Assembly (NCBI GenBank): GCA_036971475.1
Contig: JBAIZL010000001.1
Span: forward strand, 98,011,350-98,075,349
Origin: Prosapia bicincta
Lineage: Eukaryota > Arthropoda > Insecta > Hemiptera > Cercopidae
Length of the DNA: 64,000 bases
Reading direction: 5' to 3'
In this document: positions 8,865 to 24,100 of the stretch, in pieces
Numbering within the stretch: position 1 is the stretch's first letter
Layout: each line of letters begins with the position of its first letter
Translations under genes and position numbers: made by a program
Notes under the pieces: model-generated
What the model was told of the DNA's origin: nothing
The model's input: only the letters and a program-made list of their open reading frames with translations
Database searches by the model: none

Positions 8865-11581
8865 TATGAGCACATATAGATGAAATAATTTTTCTCCAAC
8901 TGCATTTAATTTTGTTTTAAACGTTAAATATAAGTTCCAAAAGTGCAACTTAATATCCATCAACATCTTCAAAATTTCATTACCTCTGACGTATATGAAT
9001 TGAATGGGTTTTGTAATTAATTATGGTGAGGTAGATTGAAGTGGATAATTGGATTTACAACCGCAAAGGTAACACCTGCGATTCTGTCAGTTGTAGCGAA
9101 TTTTCATTTGTTTCTACTTCTTACACAACTGTCCGATCAATATACTCCAGGGAATCGTCATTTTCTACAGAGACTGCCTAGCATCATCAGCCGTAAAACT
9201 TATCACAAAAACGTGCATTTACCTAAACCCATAAATCGAAAGTAATATCGCCATAAGATATGTTGATTGCACACTTTAAAACATGACTTTAAAATATATA
9301 ACAAATTAGTTAAGAATCCAACTTGGCCTATAAGTTAAACAAAAATATTCTTGTTGCAACAATTTAGTAAATTCAACTTAGTCGAGTAAATGTTCTATGC
9401 AAAAAAGTTTTTCTACTTTAGTTTAAAACTATTTTCGAAGTTTTAGAGCCTTTATGGCGCATTTGTTTTTTCTATTAGGTTTAAAAGTTTTTGTTCATTT
9501 TTAAAACTTTTTGCTATGCTTCACCAAGAAAATTATGTACCTTTTCGTTTGCATTAATAACATTCCTGAATATTCTAATTCGCGTATCCTAAAGACGATA
9601 TTTTACTCACTATTTAACCTGTTTTTGAAAAACCTTTCTGCCACTGACGTCACCCTTTCTATTGTTGAGATCAAATGTTGTGGAAAAGGGTCCTTTTTCC
9701 TTTCCTTTATTCGAACGTATTTTTTTGTAAATTCCTAAAATATCCTTATAGTCGATTCCTAACAACACTTGGTCAAACTTAAATTTCTTAGAAAATCACG
9801 GACCGAAGATATAAGAAATGTTGTAAATGAAATTTTATCTAATATTTTAAAGATGATGAAATGATTGGTGTATTTCTGTAATAATAGCAGGACACTTTAT
9901 ACAAAATATATTTGGGAGAATTATAGGAAGAATATTAGAATAAGAACTTAGAAGGAAGATAAAAAAGAATAGTCGAAACGCAACTAAGGTTGATGAAACA
10001 TTTTAAACTAAAAAAAAGAATAAACAGAATTAGATAAATCATTATTAATGATTTTATTGAAGCTTTCATCTACAGTGAAAAAAACAGTTGTTTTGTATAG
10101 AAAATGTACATAAATATAAATTAATTTTACTGAATTATTACAATCAGAATATTGTTTTACTTATTGTCCTTTGGGTTGACCGTGGCCTAAGTTATATTTT
10201 TAACTAATTTGTTATATATTTGTAATTATAATATATTTAACCCCGAAAGGACTTTAAACTTGCTGATGGACACGTCCGACTTATGAAATGTTTGAGGCTA
10301 TGAGACATAGTGTAATAGATTAGCCACGTGACCATTTTGTCAGGCCCTTTTAAAGGTTTATTCATAATTAGAAATTTGGGCTAGCTTGTATTAAACCGCT
10401 TGGTCGTATGTTCCTCGACATATATAAGAATAGGTTATGCTCATTTAGAGTGTCGAAGAAGGATATGCTGAGAAAACTAAGGAAGTTATCTGGGTAAACA
10501 ATGAAGACCCCCCCTTCCACAAAAATATGTATAATGAAGTGAAAAGAGTAAGCAAATAGTACTCACGAGGAAAATAAACAATGAATTAAATACAGTTTAT
10601 AACATAAATAATGAGAACTCAGAGAAAAGAAGGACAAGAGTAGATCGAGGGTGGTTATAAAGGTAAATAATAAAAAAGAGAAAGACAGAGACAAGTGAGT
10701 CTAATAGAGTTAAATAAGTATAGAATGAAACCAAGAGGGAGAAAAAAATAAGTTGAATGCAGTTAGGTAGGAAAAGAACTAAAATCTGAAAAGAAACAAC
10801 GCAAAAGATCGAAATCAATAATATAAGCGATTATCCTTTCGGTTGTTAATTTTAATGTGATTGCTGTTATAGTCGTTATTCGTTTATCTCCGTTACTCTA
10901 GTCACTTTTTATTGCAAATTGTTTTGCTAAAATCTAAGCAACAATCTGGTTTTTGCAAAGCAATTCATGCTAGAACCGCTGCGCAAGCCTCCCCACACAT
11001 TGGCCGTAATGGAAAGGAGGAGTCCCAATAGACAATGCTAGCCTGTTTTTCACCGCTCTAAAACGTGCATTTCCAGCTGTGTGGTCCTCACAATACACAA
11101 CAAGCCCTTTCCACAGCGTAACCTCATACATTCATTAGTCCTTCGTCTCTATCGGGATGTTTAGAGTAGATTAGGGTTTCAAAAGAGCCTGAATTTCATA
11201 CACTGACACACCTCTTTAGGTTCCTTAATTGAATTATTGCCGTAAGTTTATCAAAAAATGTTTATGATCTAAAGCTGTTATATATTCTGACATGCAGCCT
11301 CCACTTGTTATTTATTAAACATGCAGTAGTTTTAGTTAAGAAGAATGTTAATACCAATTTGTCTCTCTTCCCTAAGGTTTAAAATGTTTGGTAAAAGTGA
11401 AAATTTGGTATTTATAGATTTATAATTGTTGTACAAACAACAATAAATTAATTCACTTCATTCTTACATGTCTGAAGATTCGTTTTGTTCTATTACGAGT
11501 ACGTTGTTGTTACTTTATTTCCCATGAATACATCTCATCGGCACAGGAGTTCAAGTCCTTACAACCATTATTAACTATGTT
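8865..11581. other. intergenic DNA, no recognised gene
   Basis: The stretch is mainly A/T-rich without family-level protein similarity. One locally GC-rich patch (about 10,950-11,160) has a 53-codon minus-strand frame (10,970-11,131) with balanced composition but no recognised motif; it may be a remnant of the same kind of element as the reverse transcriptase fragment to its right. Confidence 0.45.
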
Positions 11582-11757
11582 TTACGTTCGTGGTAGCACG
11601 TTAACATTATCAGCATACGTAAGTCGATTGTACATGGTAACGCTTTTATTAAGATCGGTGTGCCTCATTTTCTCCAACCCCGCATTAAAGAGTAATGCCG
11701 ATAATGCATCACCTTGTCTTACGTCTCGTACAATATTAACTCTACCTTAGACTCAGC
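11582..11757 (-). pseudogene. non-LTR retrotransposon reverse transcriptase fragment
   Basis: The minus strand encodes VRQGDALSALLFNAGLEK followed about 25 residues later by LTYADNVNVL. These correspond to the RQGD(A/S)LS..LFN..LE block and the YADD catalytic block of LINE-type reverse transcriptases, in the correct order and nearly the correct spacing. The second catalytic aspartate of YADD reads N, and the frame is closed by stops on both sides, so only about 58 codons survive. It is an inactive fossil. The clade cannot be decided from this length. Confidence 0.72.
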
Positions 11758-13774
11758 TAGAATCCCAGATCTGCTTACATTTTTGCTAAAAACAGGTACA
11801 ATTTAGAAGGAAAATATTTGTGTAGGATTTATCACAAACGGATAAATGTTTATTTTGTTTAAAATATAATTCTGAGACTGGTAATAGACCTGTAGCTATA
11901 ATAAATGAAAGAAAACTATGTCATTTTTTAAGAGTTTTATAAGAGGATTTTGGGAGTTTATATAATAATTATTAATATTAATTGTAGTAATTATACTAAC
12001 ACTAATATTGTGTTTTTTTATTGAGAGTTATAAATAAGTTTATACACTAAACTTCGAAGTCTCTCTATTCAAGTAAAATAAGCTCATCTTTTCATCGCTA
12101 GCTCAAGCCATTTAGTACATGCCTCACAGCTAGGCTTTATTTTGGGTTTACAAAAATCTTTAACTAATTTTTATGTTTATATTTCTTTTCTTTCTCGCAA
12201 CACATTCTTTATTTATAGTTTGCCTCCATTCTAACATTTATTGGTATCTGACACTAATGTGTTTGTTTCATTCAGCTATTTTCAAAATGATCCTTGTCCT
12301 AAGAGTTGCCGCATTCGAAAAGTGTACAAAAAATATTTTTTTTGAACCGGATAATAAAGATAGTCCGGAAAAAAGGATGTCTCCATTTTGTGACATCAGG
12401 CTCAAAAATCCTCGCTCCCTCTCAATCAAAAATTGAATTACCAACTTACTTCTGCACTATTAGTTAAACTTGACCGACGAGTCTTGCCCATCTCACCTTG
12501 GTCTAACGATCTTTGTCACTCAATGATTATGAGGTTGCGTGTGTCATAATTTTTTTTATTCCAGCAGAGCTCTTTTTTTGTTAAAAATATTCTGCAGTAG
12601 TAATAATAATAATAATTATTATTATTATATTAGTAGTATTAATAAGGATATTGAGATAGATAATGATACAATAAGAATAATAAAGACGGAACGTAAAGAA
12701 TTTACCTCGAAATTAGAATTTCATAATAAAACTTAGAGTAATTTAATGAGTGCACTTGTGACGCCTACAGAAACCAACCCTTTAATAAAATGGAAAAGCC
12801 ACGCTTGATGGACTAAACAGGGCGAGGGAGAAATCCGCTTGACAGAATTGGACCTCTTTAAAACATTAGCGGAAAAAAGACACTGTTTTTTTTAACGGGG
12901 ATCACTAATAAGACTCATACAAGCATACAGTGTAATACTTGAGTGCAGTAAATGATAGAAAATTCTTTAATAGAAAATTAAATTTGACACATATTATGTG
13001 TCGTGAATCACCACGTACTTTACTATAGCCTTAAGATCAGACTATATATTCTAGTAAATGCAACTAAATTTAAAGCTTCAAGATTCTTTTACATATCTGT
13101 TGTACAATTTCAAATAACAGTCTGAACTTCTTTTCTGTATCTCGCTGGCCTAAAACTCGCAAAATATGATTACGCCCTGGCTTTTCTTGGTTGCGTGAAT
13201 TAGTATGGTAAGCCAGTTATAAAGATAGCGAAATTAAACTCAATCCCAACCTAGATGTTCGATTATATTTTTTTTTGTTTTGGTCCAAAAACCAATAGGA
13301 AAAAAGTATATTTGTCTTTAAAAATTTTTTACATGTAATGCTTCTCATTAGTGTGATAAATGGAGTGTTTTCTTTATTAAATGCATTTTTCATGTTTTTA
13401 ATACTACACCAATTATATGCACATATGAATGACGTTTACTATTACTTACGTCTTAAAATGTGCAAATGGTAACATTGTGTTAGAATTTTCATAGAAATTT
13501 TGGAAAGCAAAAATCAGTAATCCCAACCACATCTCTAAGTGAAGACCATTTTTAATACCCCTTTACAGAACTGTATAGAGAATATTATAAATATATAAAA
13601 ATATTTATTAAAGGTATTTATTATAAACCATAAGATTCAAAATATTTTTTTATACCATTTTTAGACCAGGTAACATATTGTTATTCTTGTTATTCTCTCT
13701 TGTTATTCCGATTGGGAACAGGTCCGTTTCAATTAACTGTTCCTGCCCACGAGAGGCTATAATTTTACTTCATC
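11758..13774. other. AT-rich intergenic DNA
   Basis: No gene is recognised. An inverted trinucleotide tract of TAA then TTA repeats lies near 12,599-12,629. The last 40 bases grade into the first decayed satellite monomer. Confidence 0.5.
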
Positions 13775-15188
13775 CCAGTATTATACAATACTGAAATTTC
13801 AGAGAGTTTGATTATTTTCACAAGAATTATAAGATAGTACTGTTATGACAATATACTGTAGTATCAAAGACTTTGACTATTTTCACAAGGCTTACAAAAT
13901 ATTACTGTTATGACAATATACTGTTATTTCAGAGACGTTGACTATTTACACAAGGCTTACAAAATATTACAGTTATGACAATATACTGTTATTTCAGAGA
14001 CTATTTTCACAAGGCTTACAAAATATTACTGTTATGACAATATACTGTTATTTCAGAGACTATTTTCACAAGGCTTACAAAATATTACTGTTATGACAAT
14101 ATACTGTTATTTCAGAGACGTTGACTATGTTCACAAGGCTTACAAAATATTACTGTTATGACAATATACTGTTATTTCAGAGACTATTTTCACAAGGCTT
14201 ACAAAATATTACTGTTATGACAATATACTGTTATTTCAGAGACGTTGAATATTTTCACAAGGCTTACAAAATATTACAGTTATGACAATATACTGTTATT
14301 TCAGAGAATATTTTCACAAGGCTTACAAAATATTACTGTTATGACAATATACTGTTATTTCAGAGACTTTGACTATTTTCACAAGGCTTACAAAATATTA
14401 CTGTTATGACAACATACTGTTATTTCAGAGACTATTTTCACAAGGCTTAAAAAATATTACTGTTCTGACAATATACTGTTATTTCAGAGACTATTTTCAC
14501 AAGGCTTACAAAATATTACTGTTATGACAATATACTGTTATTTCAGAGACTATTTTCACAAGGCTTACAAAATATTACTGTTATGACAATATACTGTTAT
14601 TTCAGAGACGTTGACTATTTTCACAAGGCTTACAAAATATTACTGTTATGACAATATACTGTTATTTCAGAGACTATTTTCACAAGGCTTACAAAATATT
14701 ACTGTTATGACAATATACTGTTATTTCAGAGACGTTGACTATTTTCACAAGGCTTACAAAATATTACTATTATGACAATATACTGTTATTTCAGAGACTT
14801 TGACTATTTTCACAAGGCTTACAAGATATTACTGTTATGACAATATACTGTTATTTCAGAGACTTTGACTATTTTTACAAGACTTACAAAATATTACTGT
14901 TATGACAATATACTGTTATTTCAGAGACTATTTTCACAAGGCTTACAAAATATTACTGTTATGACAATATACTGTTATTTCAGAGACGTTGACTATTTTC
15001 ACAAGGCTTACAAAATATTACTATTATGACAATATACTGTTATTTCAGAGACTTTAACTATTTTCACAAGACTTACAAAATATTACTGTTATGACAATAT
15101 ACTGTTATTTCAGACACTTTGACTATTTTTACAAGACTTACAAAATATTACTTTTATGACAATATACTGTTATTTCAGAGACGTTGAA
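13775..15188. repeat. left margin of the satellite, without regular higher-order order
   Basis: The first units (13,775-13,880) are clearly diverged (for example CAAGAATTATAAGATAG and TGTAGTATCAAAG). After them come mostly alternating long and short GGC-type monomers with no 20-mer periodicity until 15,189. Confidence 0.8.
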
Positions 15189-18100
15189 TATTTTCTCAAG
15201 GATTACAAGATATTACTGTTATGACAATATACTGCTATTTCAGAGACTTTGACTATTTTTACAAGACTTACAAAATATTACTATTATGACAATATACTGT
15301 TATTTCAGAGACTTTGACTATTTTCACAAGGCTTACAAGATATTACTGTTATGACAATATGCTGTTATTTCAGAGGCTTTGACTATTTTCACAAGGCTTA
15401 CAAGATATTACTGTTATGACAATATACTGTTATTTCAGAGACTTTGACTATTTTCACAAGGCTTACAAAATATTACTGTTATGACAATATACTGTTATTT
15501 CAGAGACGTTGACTATTTTCACAAGGCTTACAAAATATTACAGTTATGACAATATACTGTTATTTCAGAGACGTTGACTATTTTCACAAGGCTTATAAGA
15601 TATTACTGTTATGACAATATACTGTTATTTCAGAGACTATTTTCACAAGGCTTACAAAATATTACTAATATGACAATATACTGTTATTTCAGAGTCGTTG
15701 ACTATTTTCACAAGGCTTACAAAATATTACTGTTATGACAATATACTGTTATTTCAGAAACTTTAACTATTTTCACAAGACTTACAAAATATTACTGTTA
15801 TGACAATATACTGTTATTTCAGACACTTTGACTATTTTTACAAGACTTACAAAATATTACTGTTATGACAATATACTGTTATTTCAGAGACTATTTTCAC
15901 AAGGCTTACAAAATACTACTGTTATGACAATATACTGTTATTTCAGAGACGTTGACTATTTTCACAAGGCTTACAAAATATTACTGTTATGACAATATAC
16001 TGTTATTTCAGAGACTATTTTCACAAGGCTTACAAAATATTACTGTTATGACAATATACTGTTATTTCAGAGACGTTGACTATTTTCACAAGGCTTACAA
16101 AATATTACTGTTATGACAATATACTGTTATTTCAGAGACGTTGACTATTTTCACAAGGCTTACAAAATATTACTGTTATGACAATATACTGTTATTTCAG
16201 AGACTTTAACTATTTTCACAAGACTTACAAAATATTACTGTTATGACAATATACTGTTACTTCAGACACTTTGACTATTTTTACAAGACTTACAAAATAT
16301 TACTTTTATGACAATATACTGTTATTTCAGAGACGTTGAATATTTTCTCAAGGATTACAAGATATTACTGTTATGACAATATACTGCTATTTCAGAGACT
16401 TTGACTATTTTTACAAGACTTACAAAATATTACTATTATGACAATATACTGTTATTTCAGAGACTTTGACTATTTTCACAAGGCTTACAAGATATTACTG
16501 TTATGACAATATGCTGTTATTTCAGAGGCTTTGACTATTTTCACAAGGCTTACAAGATATTACTGTTATGACAATATACTGTTATTTCAGAGACTTTGAC
16601 TATTTTCACAAGGCTTACAAAATATTACTGTTATGACAATATACTGTTATTTCAGAGACGTTGACTATTTTCACAAGGCTTACAAAATATTACAGTTATG
16701 ACAATATACTGTTATTTCAGAGACGTTGACTATTTTCACAAGGCTTATAAGATATTACTGTTATGACAATATACTGTTATTTCAGAGACTATTTTCACAA
16801 GGCTTACAAAATATTACTAATATGACAATATACTGTTATTTCAGAGTCGTTGACTATTTTCACAAGGCTTACAAAATATTACTGTTATGACAATATACTG
16901 TTATTTCAGAGACTTTAACTATTTTCACAAGACTTACAAAATATTACTGTTATGACAATATACTGTTATTTCAGACACTTTGACTATTTTTACAAGACTT
17001 ACAAAATATTACTGTTATGACAATATACTGTTATTTCAGAGACTATTTTCACAAGGCTTACAAAATATTACTGTTATGACAATATACTGTTATTTCAGAG
17101 ACGTTGACTATTTTCACAAGGCTTACAAAATATTACTGTTATGACAATATACTGTTATTTCAGAGACTATTTTCACAAGGCTTACAAAATATTACTGTTA
17201 TGACAATATACTGTTATTTCAGAGACGTTGACTATTTTCACAAGGCTTACAAAATATTACTGTTATGACAATATACTGTTATTTCAGAGACTTTGACTAT
17301 TTTTACAAGACTTACAAAATATTACTGTTATGACAATATACTGTTATTTCAGAGACTATTTTCACAAGGCTTACAAAATATTACTGTTATGACAATATAC
17401 TGTTATTTCAGAGACGTTGACTATTTTCACAAGGCTTACAAAATATTACTATTATGACAATATACTGTTATTTCAGAGACTTTAACTATTTTCACAAGAC
17501 TTACAAAATATTACTGTTATGACAATATACTGTTATTTCAGACACTTTGACTATTTTTACAAGACTTACAAAATATTACTTTTATGACAATATACTGTTA
17601 TTTCAGAGACGTTGAATATTTTCTCAAGGATTACAAGATATTACTGTTATGACAATATACTGCTATTTCAGAGACTTTGACTATTTTTACAAGACTTACA
17701 AAATATTACTATTATGACAATATACTGTTATTTCAGAGACTTTGACTATTTTCACAAGGCTTACAAGATATTACTGTTATGACAATATGCTGTTATTTCA
17801 GAGGCTTTGACTATTTTCACAAGGCTTACAAGATATTACTGTTATGACAATATACTGTTATTTCAGAGACTTTGACTATTTTCACAAGGCTTACAAAATA
17901 TTACTGTTATGACAATATACTGTTATTTCAGAGACGTTGACTATTTTCACAAGGCTTACAAAATATTACAGTTATGACAATATACTGTTATTTCAGAGAC
18001 GTTGACTATTTTCACAAGGCTTATAAGATATTACTGTTATGACAATATACTGTTATTTCAGAGACTATTTTCACAAGGCTTACAAAATATTACTAATATG

Positions 18101-21100
18101 ACAATATACTGTTATTTCAGAGTCGTTGACTATTTTCACAAGGCTTACAAAATATTACTGTTATGACAATATACTGTTATTTCAGAGACTTTAACTATTT
18201 TCACAAGACTTACAAAATATTACTGTTATGACAATATACTGTTATTTCAGACACTTTGACTATTTTTACAAGACTTACAAAATATTACTGTTATGACAAT
18301 ATACTGTTATTTCAGAGACTATTTTCACAAGGCTTACAAAATATTACTGTTATGACAATATACTGTTATTTCAGAGACGTTGACTATTTTCACAAGGCTT
18401 ACAAAATATTACTGTTATGACAATATACTGTTATTTCAGAGACTATTTTCACAAGGCTTACAAAATATTACTGTTATGACAATATACTGTTATTTCAGAG
18501 ACGTTGACTATTTTCACAAGGCTTACAAAATATTACTGTTATGACAATATACTGTTATTTCAGAGACTTTGACTATTTTTACAAGACTTACAAAATATTA
18601 CTGTTATGACAATATACTGTTATTTCAGAGACTATTTTCACAAGGCTTACAAAATATTACTGTTTTGACAATATACTGTTATTTCAGAGACGTTGACTAT
18701 TTTCACAAGGCTTACAAAATATTACTATTATGACAATATACTGTTATTTCAGAGACTTTAACTATTTTCACAAGACTTAAAAAATATTACTGTTATGACA
18801 ATATACTGTTATTTCAGACACTTTGACTATTTTTACAAGACTTACAAAATATTACTTTTATGACAATATACTGTTATTTCAGAGACGTTGAATACTTTCT
18901 CAAGGATTACAAGATATTACTGTTATGACAATATAGTGCTATTTCAGAGACTTTGACTATTTTTACAAGACTTACAAAATATTACTATTATGACAATATA
19001 CTGTTATTTCAGAGACTTTGACTATTTTCACAAGGCTTACAAGATATTACTGTTATGACAATATGCTGTTATTTCAGAGGCTTTGACTATTTTCACAAGG
19101 CTTACAAGATATTACTGTTATGACAATATACTGTTATTTCAGAGACTTTGACTATTTTCACAAGGCTTACAAAATATTACTGTTATGACAATATACTGTT
19201 ATTTCAGAGACGTTGACTATTTTCACAAGGCTTACAAAATATTACAGTTATGACAATATACTGTTATTTCAGAGACGTTGACTATTTTCACAAGGCTTAT
19301 AAGATATTACTGTTATGACAATATACTGTTATTTCAGAGACTATTTTCACAAGGCTTACAAAATATTACTAATATGACAATATACTGTTATTTCAGAGTC
19401 GTTGACTATTTTCACAAGGCTTACAAAATATTACTGTTATGACAATATACTGTTATTTCAGAGACTTTAACTATTTTCACAAGACTTACAAAATATTACT
19501 GTTATGACAATATACTGTTATTTCAGAGACTTTGACTATTTTTACAAGACTTACAAAATATTACTGTTATGACAATATACTGTTATTTCAGAGACTATTT
19601 TCACAAGGCTTACAAAATATTACTGTTATGACAATATACTGTTATTTCAGAGACGTTGACTATTTTCACAAGGCTTACAAAATATTACTGTTATGACAAT
19701 ATACTGTTATTTCAGAGACTATTTTCACAAGGCTTACAAAATATTACTGTTATGACAATATACTGTTATTTCAGAGACGTTGACTATTTTCACAAGGCTT
19801 ACAAAATATTACTGTTATGACAATATACTGTTATTTCAGAGACTTTGACTATTTTTACAAGACTTACAAAATATTACTGTTATGACAATATACTGTTATT
19901 TCAGAGACTATTTTCACAAGGCTTACAAAATATTACTGTTATGACAATATACTGTTATTTCAGAGACGTTGACTATTTTCACAAGGCTTACAAAATATTA
20001 CTATTATGACAATATACTGTTATTTCAGAGACTTTAACTATTTTCACAAGACTTACAAAATATTACTGTTATGACAATATACTGTTATTTCAGACACTTT
20101 GACTATTTTTACAAGACTTACAAAATATTACTTTTATGACAATATACTGTTATTTCAGAGACGTTGAATATTTTCTCAAGGATTACAAGATATTACTGTT
20201 ATGACAATATACTGCTATTTCAGAGACTTTGACTATTTTTACAAGACTTACAAAATATTACTATTATGACAATATACTGTTATTTCAGAGACTTTGACTA
20301 TTTTCACAAGGCTTACAAGATATTACTGTTATGACAATATGCTGTTATTTCAGAGGCTTTGACTATTTTCACAAGGCTTACAAGATATTACTGTTATGAC
20401 AATATACTGTTATTTCAGAGACTTTGACTATTTTCACAAGGCTTACAAAATATTACTGTTATGACAATATACTGTTATTTCAGAGACGTTGACTATTTTC
20501 ACAAGGCTTACAAAATATTACTGTTATGACAATATACTGTTATTTCAGAGACTTTGACTATTTTTACAAGACTTACAAAATATTACTGTTATGACAATAT
20601 ACTGTTATTTCAGAGACTATTTTCACAAGGCTTACAAAATATTACTGTTATGACAATATACTGTTATTTCAGAGACGTTGACTATTTTCACAAGGCTTAC
20701 AAAATATTACTGTTATGACAATATACTGTTATTTCAGAGACTTTAACTATTTTCACAAGACTTACAAAATATTACTGTTATGACAATATACTGTTATTTC
20801 AGACACTTTGACTATTTTTACAAGACTTACAAAATATTACTTTTATGACAATATACTGTTATTTCAGAGACGTTGAATATTTTCTCAAGGATTACAAGAT
20901 ATTACTGTTATGACAATATACTGCTATTTCAGAGACTTTGACTATTTTTACAAGACTTACAAAATATTACTATTATGACAATATACTGTTATTTCAGAGA
21001 CTTTGACTATTTTCACAAGGCTTACAAGATATTACTGTAATGACAATATGCTGTTATTTCAGAGGCTTTGACTATTTTCACAAGTCTTACAAGATAATAC

Positions 21101-24100
21101 TGTTATGACAATATACTGTTATTTCAGAGACTTTGACTATTTTCACAAGGCTTACAAAATATTACTGTTATGACAATATACTGTTATTTCAGAGACGTTG
21201 ACTATTTTCACAAGGCTTACAAAATATTACAGTTATGACAATATACTGTTATTTCAGAGACGTTGACTATTTTCACAAGGCTTATAAGATATTACTGTTA
21301 TGACAATATACTGTTATTTTAGAGACTATTTTCACAAGGCTTACAAAATATTACTAATATGACAATATACTGTTATTTCAGAGTCGTTGACTATTTTCAC
21401 AAGGCTTACAAAATATTACTGTTATGACAATATACTGTTATTTCAGAGACTTTAACTATTTTCACAAGACTTACAAAATATTACTGTTATGACAATATAC
21501 TGTTATTTCAGACACTTTGACTATTTTTACAAGACTTACAAAATATTACTGTTATGACAATATACTGTTATTTCAGAGACTATTTTCACAAGGCTTACAA
21601 AATATTACTGTTATGACAATATACTGTTATTTCAGAGACGTTGACTATTTTCACTAGGCTTACAAAATATTACTGTTATGACAATATACTGTTATTTCAG
21701 AGACTATTTTCACAAGGCTTACAAAATATTACTGTTATGACAATATACTGTTATTTCAGAGACGTTGACTATTTTCACAAGGCTTACAAAATATTACTGT
21801 TATGACAATATACTGTTATTTCAGAGACTTTGACTATTTTTACAAGACTTACAAAATATTACTGTTATGACAATATACTGTTATTTCAGAGACTATTTTC
21901 ACAAGGCTTACAAAATATTACTGTTATGACAATATACTGTTATTTCAGAGACGTTGACTATTTTCACAAGGCTTACAAAATATTACTGTTATGACAATAT
22001 ACTGTTATTTCAGAGACTTTAACTATTTTCACAAGACTTACAAAATATTACTGTTATGACAATATACTGTTATTTCAGACACTTTGACTATTTTTACAAG
22101 ACTTACAAAATATTACTTTTATGACAATATACTGTTATTTCAGAGACGTTGAATATTTTCTCAAGGATTACAAGATATTACTGTTATGACAATATACTGC
22201 TATTTCAGAGACTTTGACTATTTTTACAAGACTTACAAAATATTACTATTATGACAATATACTGTTATTTCAGAGACTTTGACTATTTTCACAAGGCTTA
22301 CAAGATATTACTGTTATGACAATATGCTGTTATTTCAGAGGCTTTGACTATTTTCACAAGGCTTACAAGATATTACTGTTATGACAATATACTGTTATTT
22401 CAGAGACTTTGACTATTTTCACAAGGCTTACAAAATATTACTGTTATGACAATATACTGTTATTTCAGAGACGTTGACTATTTTCACAAGGCTTACAAAA
22501 TATTACAGTTATGACAATATACTGTTATTTCAGAGACGTTGACTATTTTCACAAGGCTTATAAGATATTACTGTTATGACAATATACTGTTATTTCAGAG
22601 ACTATTTTCACAAGGCTTACAAAATATTACTAATATGACAATATACTGTTATTTCAGAGTCGTTGACTATTTTCACAAGGCTTACAAAATATTACTGTTA
22701 TGACAATATACTGTTATTTCAGAGACTTTAACTATTTTCACAAGACTTACAAAATATTACTGTTATGACAATATACTGTTATTTCAGACACTTTGACTAT
22801 TTTTACAAGACTTACAAAATATTACTGTTATGACAATATACTGTTATTTCAGAGACTATTTTCACAAGGCTTACAAAATATTACTGTTATGACAATATAC
22901 TGTTATTTCAGAGACGTTGACTATTTTCACAAGGCTTACAAAATATTACTGTTATGACAATATACTGTTATTTCAGAGACTTTGACTATTTTTACAAGAC
23001 TTACAAAATATTACTGTTATGACAATATACTGTTATTTCAGAGACTATTTTCACAAGGCTTACAAAATATTACTGTTATGACAATATACTGTTATTTCAG
23101 AGACGTTGACTATTTTCACAAGGCTTACAAAATATTACTGTTATGACAATATACTGTTATTTCAGAGACTTTAACTATTTTCACAAGACTTACAAAATAT
23201 TACTGTTATGACAATATACTGTTATTTCAGACACTTTGACTATTTTTACAAGACTTACAAAATATTACTTTTATGACAATATACTGTTATTTCAGAGACG
23301 TTGAATATTTTCTCAAGGATTACAAGATATTACTGTTATGACAATATACTGCTATTTCAGAGACTTTGACTATTTTTACAAGACTTACAAAATATTACTA
23401 TTATGACAATATACTGTTATTTCAGAGACTTTGACTATTTTCACAAGGCTTACAAAATATTACTGTTATGACAATATACTGTTATTTCAGAGACGTTGAC
23501 TATTTTCACAAGGCTTACAAAATATTACAGTTATGACAATATACTGTTATTTCAGAGACGTTGACTATTTTCACAAGGCTTATAAGATATTACTGTTATG
23601 ACAATATACTGTTATTTCAGAGACTATTTTCACAAGGCTTACAAAATATTACTAATATGACAATATACTGTTATTTCAGAGTCGTTGACTATTTTCACAA
23701 GGCTTACAAAATATTACTGTTATGACAATATACTGTTATTTCAGAGACTTTAACTATTTTCACAAGACTTACAAAATATTACTGTTATGACAATATACTG
23801 TTATTTCAGACACTTTGACTATTTTTACAAGACTTACAAAATATTACTGTTATGACAATATACTGTTATTTCAGAGACTATTTTCACAAGGCTTACAAAA
23901 TATTACTGTTATGACAATATACTGTTATTTCAGAGACGTTGACTATTTTCACAAGGCTTACAAAATATTACTGTTATGACAATATACTGTTATTTCAGAG
24001 ACTATTTTCACAAGGCTTACAAAATATTACAGTTATGACAATATACTGTTATTTCAGAGACGTTGACTATTTTCACAAGGCTTACAAAATATTACTTTTA

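Noticed and set aside
9511..9738. 75-codon hydrophobic frame
   Set aside because: No family similarity; typical chance frame in AT-rich DNA.
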